Shown piece by piece: positions 25,972-34,288 of a stretch of DNA of 64,000 bases. The notes under the pieces are model-generated. The model made no database searches. It had not been told where the DNA came from and saw nothing but the letters and a program-made list of their open reading frames with translations. Each line of letters starts with the position of its first letter. Position 1 is the first letter of the stretch. The translations under genes and the position numbers were made by a program. This stretch comes from Streptomyces sp. NBC_01717 (GTDB lineage: Bacteria; Actinomycetota; Actinomycetes; Streptomycetales; Streptomycetaceae), in assembly GCF_036248255.1 (NCBI RefSeq), contig NZ_CP109178.1, forward strand, positions 1,240,001-1,304,000. Direction: 5' to 3'.

Positions 25972-26730
25972 TCATGCGTTTTCGAGCATCGTCTCCCGGA
26001 CCTCGCCGGCGTTCTCGCGGGACCTGACGCACCACAGCCACCCGATGTCACGCGCGAAGGACCAGACGAGCAGCACCAGCGCCCCGAGGACTGCTGCATA
26101 CGAGGGCAGGCGCGGGATGATCCCGGCGCCGACCGCGAGAAGAACGATCCCCTGCAGGGCGGCCACCGTCTTACGGGCCATGCTCGGACGTAGGGGCCCA
26201 CGCAACCACGGCAGTACCCGGGCCGCCACGACGAATACGTAGCGCATGGCACCGATCAGCAGCACCCAGGCGCCCAGCGACGTGGCGACGTGGACGCTGA
26301 GCACCAGAATGAGGAAGGCGTCGACTTCCATGTCGAAGCGCGCCCCCAGGGAGGACGCCGTCCCGGTGCGCCGGGCGACCTGGCCGTCGACTGCATCGAG
26401 GATCAGCGCCACCGTGGCGAGCGCGGCCAGGACCACGACCGGCGGTCGGCTCACGAAGGAGTCTGCGACCAGCGCGGCCACACCCCCGACGAGCGTCGTG
26501 CGGGCCAGGGTGACGCCGTTGGCGGGACCGAAGGGCCTGTTGCCCGCCTGGTCCAGTGCACGTGTGAGGACGACCCAGACGCCGGCCGTGAAGCCCAGGC
26601 CTGTCAGCCATCCCGCGGCTCCCAGTCCGGTCGTCATGCCGAGAAGAACCAGCAGCAGTGTCTGCCCTGCTGCCCCCCACGCCGGCTCCGGGCGCAGCAG
26701 ACGAGTTCTGTATGTGCTACTCCGGGTCAC
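25972..26730 (-). CDS. CDP-alcohol phosphatidyltransferase family protein (252 aa)
   Basis: An integral membrane enzyme of phospholipid-type head-group transfer. The family signature DG-x2-AR-x8-G-x3-D-x3-D is present as DAVDGQVARRTGTASSLGARF followed by D-MEV-D. About six hydrophobic helices. GTG at 26730 has AGGAGG upstream; an ATG ten codons earlier has none. It is divergent from the MDR oxidoreductase at 26844, which starts the pterin-type cluster, so the two may share a promoter region. The alcohol acceptor is not predictable. Confidence 0.85.
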   Translation of the reverse strand: MTRSSTYRTRLLRPEPAWGAAGQTLLLVLLGMTTGLGAAGWLTGLGFTAGVWVVLTRALDQAGNRPFGPANGVTLARTTLVGGVAALVADSFVSRPPVVVLAALATVALILDAVDGQVARRTGTASSLGARFDMEVDAFLILVLSVHVATSLGAWVLLIGAMRYVFVVAARVLPWLRGPLRPSMARKTVAALQGIVLLAVGAGIIPRLPSYAAVLGALVLLVWSFARDIGWLWCVRSRENAGEVRETMLENA

Positions 26731-26843
26731 CGCGCGCCGCCCTCCTGCCGTGTGACACATTCGCCGAGAACCGCGTACGTTTACGCGGTCTCACGATCAT
26801 CAGAACGTAAACCATCGCCCGAGCGTTCAGCAGGAGGTCATCG

Positions 26844-27851
26844 ATGGAGCGCACCGCACGCGCCTTCTGGCTCCGCTCCCCCGGCCACGGCGAGATAAGG
26901 GATGTTCCGCTGCCGGAACCGGCCGGCGACGACGTCGTGGTGCGCACGCTGTTCTCCGGTGTGAGCCGTGGCACCGAGAGCCTCGTCTTTCGCGGCGGCG
27001 TACCGGAGAGTCAGCACACCGCGATGCGGGCGCCGTTTCAGGACGGCGATTTCCCCGGTCCCGTCAAGTACGGCTATCTCAACGTCGGCCTTGTCGAGGA
27101 AGGACCGGGGCACCTCGTGGGCCGTACGGTCTTCTGCCTCTACCCGCACCAGAGCCGGTACGTCGTCCCTGCGAGTGCTGTGACCCCGGTGCCGGACACC
27201 GTCCCCGCCGGGCGGGCGGTGCTGGCCGGAACGGTGGAGACGGCGGTGAACGCCCTGTGGGACGCCGCACCGCTGATCGGCGACCGGATCGCCGTCGTCG
27301 GAGCAGGCATGATCGGCTGCTCCGTCGCAGCGCTTCTCGCCCGGTACCCGGCCGTCCGCGTCCAGTTGGTCGATTCCGATCCCACCCGCGCCGCTGTCGC
27401 CGGCGCGCTGGGCGTCGACTTCGCGCTCCCCGAACATGCCCTGGGCGACTGCGACCTCGTGGTCCACGCCAGCGCCACCGAAGCCGGGCTCACCCGCTCG
27501 CTGGAGCTCCTCGCCCCGGAGGGCACGGTCCTGGAACTGAGCTGGTACGGCGACCGGCGGGTCAGCCTGCCGCTCGGGGAGGCCTTCCACTCCGGTCGTC
27601 TGGTCCTGCGCGGCAGCCAAGTGGGGACCGTGTCTCCGGCCCGGAGCTCCCGCCGTACCTTCGCCGATCGGCTTGCCCTCTCGCTCGATCTGCTCGCCGA
27701 CCCCGCCTTCGACGCACTGATCACCGGCGAATGCGCCTTCGAGGAGCTGCCGTCGGTGCTGGCCGGGATCGGCAAGGGTGATCTTCCCGGGTTGTGCCAC
27801 CGCGTGCTGTACGACACGACCCCAGTGCCACGGGTTCCGGCCGAGCGTTGA
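26844..27851 (+). CDS. Medium-chain dehydrogenase/reductase, zinc-less ADH type (335 aa)
   Basis: GroES-like N-terminal region (VVVRTLFSGVSRGTESLVF) and a Rossmann domain with IAVVGAGMIGCSVAALLA at about residue 150. The catalytic-zinc GHE motif of classical alcohol dehydrogenases is missing (KYGYLNVGLVEEG stands there), so 'zinc-binding ADH' would be misleading. ATG follows AGGAGG. It is first of five close forward genes (oxidoreductase, PTPS homologue, glycosyltransferase, methyltransferase, flippase). Probably oxidises or reduces a pathway intermediate. Confidence 0.85.
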   Translation: MERTARAFWLRSPGHGEIRDVPLPEPAGDDVVVRTLFSGVSRGTESLVFRGGVPESQHTAMRAPFQDGDFPGPVKYGYLNVGLVEEGPGHLVGRTVFCLYPHQSRYVVPASAVTPVPDTVPAGRAVLAGTVETAVNALWDAAPLIGDRIAVVGAGMIGCSVAALLARYPAVRVQLVDSDPTRAAVAGALGVDFALPEHALGDCDLVVHASATEAGLTRSLELLAPEGTVLELSWYGDRRVSLPLGEAFHSGRLVLRGSQVGTVSPARSSRRTFADRLALSLDLLADPAFDALITGECAFEELPSVLAGIGKGDLPGLCHRVLYDTTPVPRVPAER

Positions 27852-27962
27852 ACGAATCTCGCCATTGAACCTGTCGGGCCCTGAACGCACAGCGTGTTCC
27901 AGCCGTACTGAACGACAAGGGCCGCGAGCGGCCACACGGGTCGGACCAGGAGGTCACAGCCG

Positions 27963-28361
27963 TTGTTCAGTGTCACCGTCCGCGAGCACTTCATGATCGC
28001 CCACAGTTTCCACGGGAAGGTGTTCGGTCCCGCGCAGCGTCTGCACGGAGCGACGTACGTGGTGGACGCCTCCTTTCGCCGTCCCGAGCTGGACTCCGAC
28101 AACATCGTCGTCGACATCGGGCTGGCCACCACTGAACTCAAACGCGTGGTGGGCGAGTTCAACTACCGCAACCTCGATGACGAATCCGAGTTCGCGGACA
28201 TCAACACCTCGACGGAATTCCTGGCCAAGGTCATCGCCGACCGCCTGGCCGACCAGGTGCGCGCCGGAGCACTGGGCGAGGGCGCACATGGTCTGACCGG
28301 CATCACGGTGACCCTGCACGAATCACACATCGCATGGGCGAGCTACGAGCGGCTCCTGTGA
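27963..28361 (+). CDS. 6-pyruvoyltetrahydropterin synthase / QueD homologue lacking catalytic residues (132 aa)
   Basis: T-fold protein with the family opening F-x-V-x-V-x3-F and IAH (His14), then RLHGATY. In active enzymes the motif is C-x3-HGH: here the Cys position is Ala24 and the second zinc His is Ala30, so metal binding and PTPS chemistry should be impaired. This matches what is known for S. coelicolor SCO6650, a PTPS fold without zinc or catalytic triad that keeps a pterin-like pocket. TTG start is supported by AGGAGGT at the correct distance. It overlaps the next gene by GTGA. Confidence 0.85.
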   Translation: MFSVTVREHFMIAHSFHGKVFGPAQRLHGATYVVDASFRRPELDSDNIVVDIGLATTELKRVVGEFNYRNLDDESEFADINTSTEFLAKVIADRLADQVRAGALGEGAHGLTGITVTLHESHIAWASYERLL

Positions 28362-29491
28362 ACCCCTCCGCTGCCACCACGGTGACCGGGCGCTCGGTCA
28401 TCGTGGTGATGCCCGGTGGCGTCGACGATCCGTCGGCGCCGAGTGGGGGCAACACCTACGACCGCCGAGTGTGCCGGGACCTGCCCCGGATCGGATGGCA
28501 GGTCCACGAGTACGCCGTCGCGGGCACCTGGCCACAGCCCCGAACCACCGCGCGTACGGAACTGGCCCGGATGCTCAGGGAGTCGGCGGACGGCGCCGTC
28601 GTCCTCCTCGACGGACTCGTCGCCTGCGCCGTCCCCGACATCGTCGTCCCCGAAGCAGAGCGGCTGCGCCTGGTGGTGCTCGTCCACCTGCCGCTGGGCG
28701 ACGAGACAGGCCTCACCCCTGCCATGGCGGCAGCTCTGAACGCTGGAGAGCGCAGGACGCTGCAGGCCGCGGCGGCGGTCGTGGCGACCAGTGGCTGGGC
28801 AGCCGACCGGCTCGTGGCGCACCACGGACTCGACCCCGGCCGGGTCCACGTCGCCGCCCCCGGAGCCGACACGGCACCCCTCGCGACCGGCACCGCAACC
28901 GGTACCGACCGCGCCCCGAGCCTGCTCTGCGTGGCCTCTGTCACTCCGCGCAAAGGGCAGCTCCAGCTGGTGGAGTCCCTCACGGCCGTCTCGGACCTTC
29001 CGTGGAACTGCGTCTGCGTCGGCGGACTGGGCCAGGACCCCGGCTACGTCACCCGGCTCCGGGAACTGATCGAGCGGTGCGGCCTCGACGACCGGGTACA
29101 CCTTGTCGGCCCGCGGACAGGCACCGAGCTGAACGCGAGCTACGCCGCAGCTGACCTGCTGCTGCTCGCCTCGCACGCCGAGACGTACGGCATGGTTGCG
29201 ACGGAGGCTCTTGCCCACGGCGTCCCCGTACTGGCGACGGCGGTCGGTGGGCTCCCGGAAGCGGTCGGACACGCACCCGACAGGGGCGTGCCGGGCTTCC
29301 TGGTACCAGCGCAGGACCCGGCAGCATTCGCCTCGGCGTTGCGCCTCTGGCTCGGTGAGCCGGACGAACGCCGACGTTCGCAAGAGGCTGCCATGGCTCG
29401 GCGCACTGCGCTGGCCGGCTGGGACACGACGTCGCGCAGTGTGGCCGCGGTGCTGGAACAACTCCGCAAGGAATCTCAGGAGGCCGCGTGA
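28358..29491 (+). CDS. Glycosyltransferase family 4 (GT-B, 377 aa)
   Basis: A retaining GT-B enzyme with the donor-binding C-terminal half: [39 protein letters not shown], then [26 protein letters not shown] (the E-x7-E motif). The GTG start overlaps the PTPS stop (GTGA); an upstream ATG at 28334 is in frame but overlaps more. It is coupled by another GTGA to the methyltransferase. Its presence implies that the cluster's product, or a lipid carrier, is glycosylated. Confidence 0.88.
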   Translation: MNPSAATTVTGRSVIVVMPGGVDDPSAPSGGNTYDRRVCRDLPRIGWQVHEYAVAGTWPQPRTTARTELARMLRESADGAVVLLDGLVACAVPDIVVPEAERLRLVVLVHLPLGDETGLTPAMAAALNAGERRTLQAAAAVVATSGWAADRLVAHHGLDPGRVHVAAPGADTAPLATGTATGTDRAPSLLCVASVTPRKGQLQLVESLTAVSDLPWNCVCVGGLGQDPGYVTRLRELIERCGLDDRVHLVGPRTGTELNASYAAADLLLLASHAETYGMVATEALAHGVPVLATAVGGLPEAVGHAPDRGVPGFLVPAQDPAAFASALRLWLGEPDERRRSQEAAMARRTALAGWDTTSRSVAAVLEQLRKESQEAA

Positions 29492-30456
29492 GCGGGACCG
29501 GTGCAACTCGCTATGCCCCGGAGTGGCTGGCGCTGCGGGAGGGTCCCGATGCGGCCGCCCGCGCATCCGGACTCCTCGGCCCGCTGCGGCGGCACCTGGA
29601 GGCCGCGGCCGGTGGGCCCGGAGGTGCAGAACCGACGCCAGGCCTCTCGACGTCGGTGATCCGCGATCTCGGGTGCGGCACCGGTTCCATGGGGCGCTGG
29701 CTCGCTCCCCGGCTGAACGGTCCCCAGCACTGGATCCTGCACGACCATGACCCGGGTCTGCTCGACCTGGCCGCTGCTCGGACGCCTGAGAGGGCTGCCG
29801 ACGGCAGCCCCGTCACCGTCACAACAGAACGCGGCGATGTCGCGCGACTGACCGCGAACGTCCTCTCAGGCACCTCGCTGGTGACGGCCTCCGCTCTGCT
29901 GGACCTGCTCACCCGCGAAGAGCTGAACAGGCTGGCCGCGGCCTGCGCCGGGGCCGGCTGCCCGGCCCTGCTGTCGCTCTCCGTGGTGGGAAGGGTCCAC
30001 CTCACCCCGGCGGACCCGCTGGACGCCGAGATCGTGCACGCGTTCAACGCGCACCAGCGCCGCGTCGACCAGGGCCGCCGGCTCCTCGGGCCCGACGCCG
30101 TCGCGGCGGCGTCCGAGGCCTTCGCACGTCATGGCCTGACCGTACGAGAACAGCCGAGCCCGTGGCGGCTCGGTTCCGGTCCTCGTTCTCTGCCCTGCGA
30201 CGGGTCGCGCCGGACGCGAGAGGTCGATCCGTACGGATCCGGAAGTCGGGACCTGGGCACCTGCGAGTCCGCGCTGACGGCGGAGTGGCTTCGGGGCTGG
30301 GTCGGCGCCGCTCGTGACCAGCGGCCGGACCTCGCACAGCGTGCCGATGCGTATCTGCGGCGCCGCCTGGCGGAGTGCTGGGCAGGTGAGTTGCAGGTGG
30401 TGGTGCATCACAAGGATGTACTGGCCCTGCCCGGCCCGACGGGTGGATCTTCGTGA
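29488..30456 (+). CDS. Class I SAM-dependent methyltransferase (322 aa)
   Basis: SAM-binding motif I is IRDLGCGTGSMGRWLA (residues 58-73), with an acidic motif II-like ILHDHDPGLLDLA. GTG start overlaps the glycosyltransferase stop, and the stop overlaps the next ATG (ATGA). Residues about 231-260 (rich in Ser, Arg and Gly, near bases 30178-30267) look unlike the rest and interrupt the expected SPWRLG...ALTAEWL run, so may be a recent in-frame insertion. The substrate is unknown; the cluster suggests a pterin- or pyrimidine-derived compound or a glycolipid. Confidence 0.82.
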   Translation: MSGTGATRYAPEWLALREGPDAAARASGLLGPLRRHLEAAAGGPGGAEPTPGLSTSVIRDLGCGTGSMGRWLAPRLNGPQHWILHDHDPGLLDLAAARTPERAADGSPVTVTTERGDVARLTANVLSGTSLVTASALLDLLTREELNRLAAACAGAGCPALLSLSVVGRVHLTPADPLDAEIVHAFNAHQRRVDQGRRLLGPDAVAAASEAFARHGLTVREQPSPWRLGSGPRSLPCDGSRRTREVDPYGSGSRDLGTCESALTAEWLRGWVGAARDQRPDLAQRADAYLRRRLAECWAGELQVVVHHKDVLALPGPTGGSS

Positions 30457-32441
30457 CGCCGCGGGTCGTGCGGGCCCGTCTCGGCATGCTCGCCGGAACG
30501 GCCATCGTCGCGGGGCTGCTGTGGTGGCAGGGCACCGCCGTCGTCCTGAACGGCGTGCGCGGGATCGACGGCCCCACACTGTTGGCCGCTCTCGGTCTCG
30601 GCGTGCTCACCACCGTGTGCAGTGCGTGGCGTTGGCGCCTGGTGGCGAAAGGGCTGAGCGTACGGCTGCCGCTGGGTCGGGCCGTCGCCGACTACTACCG
30701 TGCTCTGTTCCTGAACGCGGCGCTGCCCGGTGGCGTCCTCGGCGACGTACACCGTGGTGTGCGGCACGGGCAGAGCGCAGGGGACGTCGGCCGGGGGGTC
30801 CGCACCGTCGTCCTCGAGCGCGTTGCGGGCCAAGTGGTCCTTGCCGCAGTCGGCGTGACGCTCCTGCTCACGCAGCCCTCCCTGGCACTGGACAGGATCG
30901 GCCATCTCGCCGATCGGACCGCTACTGCGCCGGGTGCCCTGTCCGCCCTCCTCGTGCTGTCCGGCGTGGTGATCGTGGGTGCTGTCCGGCTCCGCGGGAG
31001 GCAGAGCACATCCCGGTTGCACCGAGCGGTTCGGACCACGCTGGCCGAAGCGCGCCTCGGACTGCTCGCCCCCGGAAGCTGGCCGGGGGTGCTGATCTCG
31101 TCCCTTGCCGTGCTGGCAGGACATCTCGGCATGTTCCTTCTGGCCGCCCGAACCGCAGGATCGACGGCGCCGGCGACCGAACTCGTGCCGCTGATGGTGC
31201 TGGCACTTCTCGCCATGGCTCTGCCGCTGAACGTCGGGGGCTGGGGGCCCAGGGAAGGGGTCACCGCATGGGCCTTCGGAGCCGCGGGCATGAGTGCCGC
31301 GCAGGGACTGAGCGTCGCCGTGGTGTACGGACTACTCACCCTCGTCGCGAGCCTGCCCGGTATCGGCGTGCTCGTCACCCAGTGGTTCACCGGGATGCGC
31401 CGTCCGCAGATCGAGCTCGAAGAGAGTGTCCTCGCCGAGAGCGGCGCGCCGGGTCGGCGGACGGAGCGCATCGCGCATCAGCTCCGGGCCGGGGAAGCCG
31501 AGCCCCGGGACGCCGTCACCGAGCAGGACCGGTGCCACTGTGAGGTAGAGGCGGTGCAGCGCCCGCGCGTGGAGGAAGCGCGACACGGTGATTCCGCCAC
31601 CCTCGACAAGCACGCGGCCCAGCCCACGGCGTGCGAGTTCCCGCAGCAGACGTCGAGGGGCGAACGCGGCGGCGTCGGGCAGGGGCAGTATGTCGATGCC
31701 CTCCATGGCCGGAACGGCCTGCCCCCGGTCCTTGTCCGCGCCCACCACCCACAGGGTGGGTGCTGCCCCGTCACTGAACACTCGGTGGCGCAGCGGTACC
31801 CGGCGGTGCGGATCGAGGACGACGCGAACCGGGTTGCTGCCCGCGCAGGTACGGACCGTCAGTTGGGGATCGTCCGCGACGGCGGTGCCGGCACCGATGA
31901 CCACCGCGTCGCAGAGGGCACGCAGGCGGTGCAGATGGTCGCGGTCCTCCGTGCCCGTGACGTAGTCGGCGTCTCCGGTACGGCTCGCGATGAATCCGTC
32001 CAGACTCTGTCCCAGCTGCGCGATGGCGAAGCGCGGACCGCCCAGACAGAGCGGCAGATAGCGGTCGGCGAGGATGTCCGCATCGGGCGAGGCGCATCCC
32101 CACCGGCGTCGGCCGTCGGTTCCCCGGATCAGTCCGGCGGCCTCGGCGTCCGCCTCGGACCGGATGCCGCGCAGCCGCTCCCAGGCTTCCGCCGCATCAA
32201 GGATGCCGTCGCGCTGTTCCGAGGAGCGGCCGGTCACCGCGTTCCCCGCCGGACGACGGCCGACGGCCGGCTGTCCGCGGCGCCGGACGGCCCGGACCCG
32301 GGGTCCGCCGGAACCAGGAGCTCATCCGGTGCCAGAAGCGAGAGGTATTCAGCGAAGGAATCGACGAGACCGGTCAGCAACTGCTTGCCCTTTTCGGCGG
32401 ATGCCAGGGAAGGACGGCCGATCACACCGGATTCCGTATAG
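30453..32441 (+). CDS. Flippase-like (LPG-synthase TM/AglD family) membrane protein with long antisense C-terminal tail
   Basis: Residues 1 to about 315 form a polytopic protein with the family signatures RWRLVAKGLSV, YYRALFLNAALPGGVLGD and ALPLNVGGWGPREGVTAW. These integral proteins are linked to lipid or glycolipid export. No stop follows: the frame continues about 340 residues antisense through the reductase gene to 32441. The recognisable domain ends at GVLVTQWFTGM near 31400, exactly where the opposing reductase also passes its usual end. The functional protein is probably about 320 aa with a meaningless tail, or the gene has lost its stop by deletion. Overlaps the methyltransferase by ATGA. 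Confidence 0.7.
   Translation: MTPRVVRARLGMLAGTAIVAGLLWWQGTAVVLNGVRGIDGPTLLAALGLGVLTTVCSAWRWRLVAKGLSVRLPLGRAVADYYRALFLNAALPGGVLGDVHRGVRHGQSAGDVGRGVRTVVLERVAGQVVLAAVGVTLLLTQPSLALDRIGHLADRTATAPGALSALLVLSGVVIVGAVRLRGRQSTSRLHRAVRTTLAEARLGLLAPGSWPGVLISSLAVLAGHLGMFLLAARTAGSTAPATELVPLMVLALLAMALPLNVGGWGPREGVTAWAFGAAGMSAAQGLSVAVVYGLLTLVASLPGIGVLVTQWFTGMRRPQIELEESVLAESGAPGRRTERIAHQLRAGEAEPRDAVTEQDRCHCEVEAVQRPRVEEARHGDSATLDKHAAQPTACEFPQQTSRGERGGVGQGQYVDALHGRNGLPPVLVRAHHPQGGCCPVTEHSVAQRYPAVRIEDDANRVAARAGTDRQLGIVRDGGAGTDDHRVAEGTQAVQMVAVLRARDVVGVSGTARDESVQTLSQLRDGEARTAQTERQIAVGEDVRIGRGASPPASAVGSPDQSGGLGVRLGPDAAQPLPGFRRIKDAVALFRGAAGHRVPRRTTADGRLSAAPDGPDPGSAGTRSSSGARSERYSAKESTRPVSNCLPFSADAREGRPITPDSV
31332..32237 (-). 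CDS. RibD-type reductase domain protein (301 aa)
   Basis: DHFR-like fold of the RibD C-terminal reductase: RFAIAQLGQSLDGFIAS, ALCDAVVIGAGTAVADDP, NPVRVVLDPHRRVP, RVLVEGGGITVSRFL and RLYLTVAPVLLGDG. There is no deaminase domain; an N-terminal extension of about 65 residues takes its place. GTG start overlaps the creatininase stop (GTGA). The last 23 residues lie beyond the family's usual end and are antisense to a membrane helix of the flippase gene. Probably NADPH-dependent reduction of a ribosylamino-pyrimidine or related pathway intermediate. Confidence 0.85.
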   Translation of the reverse strand: MTGRSSEQRDGILDAAEAWERLRGIRSEADAEAAGLIRGTDGRRRWGCASPDADILADRYLPLCLGGPRFAIAQLGQSLDGFIASRTGDADYVTGTEDRDHLHRLRALCDAVVIGAGTAVADDPQLTVRTCAGSNPVRVVLDPHRRVPLRHRVFSDGAAPTLWVVGADKDRGQAVPAMEGIDILPLPDAAAFAPRRLLRELARRGLGRVLVEGGGITVSRFLHARALHRLYLTVAPVLLGDGVPGLGFPGPELMRDALRPPTRRAALGEDTLFELDLRTAHPGEPLGDEHADTGQARDEGE

Positions 32442-33064
32442 GCCCGCATACCGAGAGTGAGCAAATGCTTCCGGTCGTCGGCGAGGAAATCGGAGGTCTC
32501 ATAACCGGGGCGGATCATTCCTGGATCCACATTCAGCAGGATGGACGTTTCCAATTCTCCCGCATGCATGTCGCTGTATGAGGACGTACTCAAGCCGGCC
32601 CTGTCCCGCGCCCTGCCCCAGTCGGCCGATCCGGGGAACAGAGCCATCCGAGTCCCCGTTCCCGCCGACTCCTGAACTGCGTTACGCAGCACATAGTTTC
32701 CACCGTGCCCGTTGATCAGAACCAGATTATTGATACCGGATCGACGGAGCGATTCAGCGATGTCCCGGACAACGGCACACAAGGTGGCCGCAGAAATGCT
32801 GACCGTTCCCGGCCAAGCGGCGTGTTCGTGCGAGCAGGAGATCGTCACCGGAGGCAGTCGGTGCACCGCATGGGCGGCAGCGATCTCCCGGGCGATGGCG
32901 CAGGCCACGACCGTATCGGTCATCAGGGGCAGATACGGCCCATGTTGCTCGAAGCTGCCGATGGGAAGGACCGCGACACCGGCCCGACCGGCCCCCACAT
33001 CCGCCGTCGTCGCGTCCGGTGACAACAGATCGGATATCCGCGTGCGCCCTTGCCGTTCACTCAT
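32234..33064 (-). CDS. Creatininase-family amidohydrolase (276 aa)
   Basis: Metal ligands of the creatininase/ArfB family are visible: Glu39, His41 and Asp50 in GSFEQHGPYLPLMTD, then NGHGGN and DMHAGELETS. Archaeal members (ArfB) deformylate the product of GTP cyclohydrolase III. With a GCH II paralogue of altered active site directly divergent, the same role is plausible here. ATG at 33064 is chosen because homology begins only after it; the longer frame from 33280 would run across the divergent promoter. It overlaps the reductase gene by GTGA. Base composition is lower in GC than its neighbours. Confidence 0.85.
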   Translation of the reverse strand: MSERQGRTRISDLLSPDATTADVGAGRAGVAVLPIGSFEQHGPYLPLMTDTVVACAIAREIAAAHAVHRLPPVTISCSHEHAAWPGTVSISAATLCAVVRDIAESLRRSGINNLVLINGHGGNYVLRNAVQESAGTGTRMALFPGSADWGRARDRAGLSTSSYSDMHAGELETSILLNVDPGMIRPGYETSDFLADDRKHLLTLGMRAYTESGVIGRPSLASAEKGKQLLTGLVDSFAEYLSLLAPDELLVPADPGSGPSGAADSRPSAVVRRGTR

Positions 33065-33278
33065 GTTTCCCGACCCATTCCTTCTTCGCGCCACGAGACC
33101 TGGCCACCGGCCGGCCCGAATAGGACAGCACACGGAGGGAAGTTCCGTACGCGCCCACGAGAGCAGGCTACGCAAAGTCGATGCATTCATCAGTCGAACA
33201 CGATGACCTGGCAGACCAGTTGTCTTCCTGTCGTCGACTTCCGGCCCACCGGTGAAGGCTACCCGATATGATCGGGCC
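33065..33278. promoter_or_regulatory. Divergent promoter region between creatininase and cyclohydrolase genes
   Basis: A 214-bp gap with lower GC. A -10-like TATGAT at 33268-33273 is spaced for a leaderless start of the cyclohydrolase at 33279. No convincing -35 is visible, so an activator or alternative sigma factor may be needed. No riboswitch fold (such as FMN) was recognised. Confidence 0.4.
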
Positions 33279-33935
33279 ATGATAGAGAGCGATGGCGCAC
33301 ACCGCGACAGCGCGCGTTCAACGGGCGCTGAACGAGCGACAACTGTCCAGCTGTCAACCGAGCACGGTGTGTTCCGTGCTGTCGGCTACTGGGATCACAA
33401 TCGTAGGGACGAACAAATAGCGCTGGTATACGGCGACATCGAGGGAGACGATGCGCTCACCCGGGTACATTCGGAGTGTTTGACCGGAGATACTTTTGGG
33501 TCCAACCATTGCGAGTGCGGGGACCAATTGTCCGCGGCGCTACGCGCCATCGTGGGCGAAGGACGCGGCGTACTCATCTACCTGCGGGGTCACGAAGGCC
33601 GGGGGATCGGCCTGTTGGCCAAGCTCCGAGCGATGCAGCTCCAGGCGGAGGGACTTGACACGGTCGAGGCGAATATCGCGCTCGGGCTCCCGGTCGACGC
33701 CCGCAACTACCAGGTGGCGGCAGAGATTCTGCACGACCTCGGTGTCCGATCCGTGCGGCTGCTGTCGAACAACCCACGCAAGCGCGAGGCGCTGCTGCAG
33801 CACGGCATCAAGGTCACCGAACAGGTTCCGCTCCTGACAGAACCGCGTGAGGAGAATCTCGTCTACCTGCGGACCAAGCGAGAACGCCTTGGCCATCACC
33901 TGCCGCATCTGGATGGCGGGGTCGACCGGACCTGA
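33279..33935 (+). CDS. GTP cyclohydrolase II paralogue with Tyr-to-Met active-site change (218 aa)
   Basis: It opens the imidazole ring of GTP. The zinc triad is intact: Cys67, Cys78 and Cys80 in HSECLTGDTFGSNHCECGDQ. The Arg/Glu-rich RGHEGRGIGL and LLSNNPRK follow. Aligned with E. coli RibA, catalytic-site Tyr105 (KIRAY) is replaced by Met119 (KLRAM). In S. coelicolor SCO6655 the same change makes the enzyme stop at the formylated FAPy nucleotide. The ATG at 33279 is 6 nt after TATGAT, suggesting a leaderless transcript; GTG 33252 is an alternative. No RibB domain is fused. Divergent from the creatininase gene. Confidence 0.88.
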   Translation: MIESDGAHRDSARSTGAERATTVQLSTEHGVFRAVGYWDHNRRDEQIALVYGDIEGDDALTRVHSECLTGDTFGSNHCECGDQLSAALRAIVGEGRGVLIYLRGHEGRGIGLLAKLRAMQLQAEGLDTVEANIALGLPVDARNYQVAAEILHDLGVRSVRLLSNNPRKREALLQHGIKVTEQVPLLTEPREENLVYLRTKRERLGHHLPHLDGGVDRT

Positions 33936-34288
33936 CGCGTGGGCGAAGCCCGGTGCGCGGCGTTGCCCGTGCAGAGGCGTCCGGCAGCCTCCGGGGGCGC
34001 CGGCAGGCTGTCGGTTCCGACGCCGGCACTCCGGTGGCGGAGTTAACCGTTCGGTGTATTTACTGAGACGGTATGCGGTCGGCAGCTGCCGACGTGAGAA
34101 CGGCGCGCTCCTCGTCCATGGCGATGCGGACCGCATCCTGCCGGTACGAGAACACCGCCGGACGACTGCCTCCGCTGTTCCAAGGACCTCACCTTCGTGA
34201 CGGTAAAGGCGGTCCGCACAACGTCGCCCGGACACCCGCGGAGGTCGTCACCCCGCGCTGCTGGACTCCGTGAAGGGATGAGCGGCCT
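33936..34288. other. Gene-free gap, no recognisable feature
   Basis: About 350 bp after the cyclohydrolase gene. I see no supported coding frame, tRNA or strong terminator. The more AT-rich segment near 34040-34070 (AGTTAACCG...GTATTTACTGAG) may hold the promoter of the following membrane protein. Confidence 0.4.

Noticed and set aside
33065..33278. Possible FMN or pterin riboswitch before the cyclohydrolase
   Set aside because: No conserved riboswitch core is visible, and the likely leaderless start leaves no 5' leader to fold.
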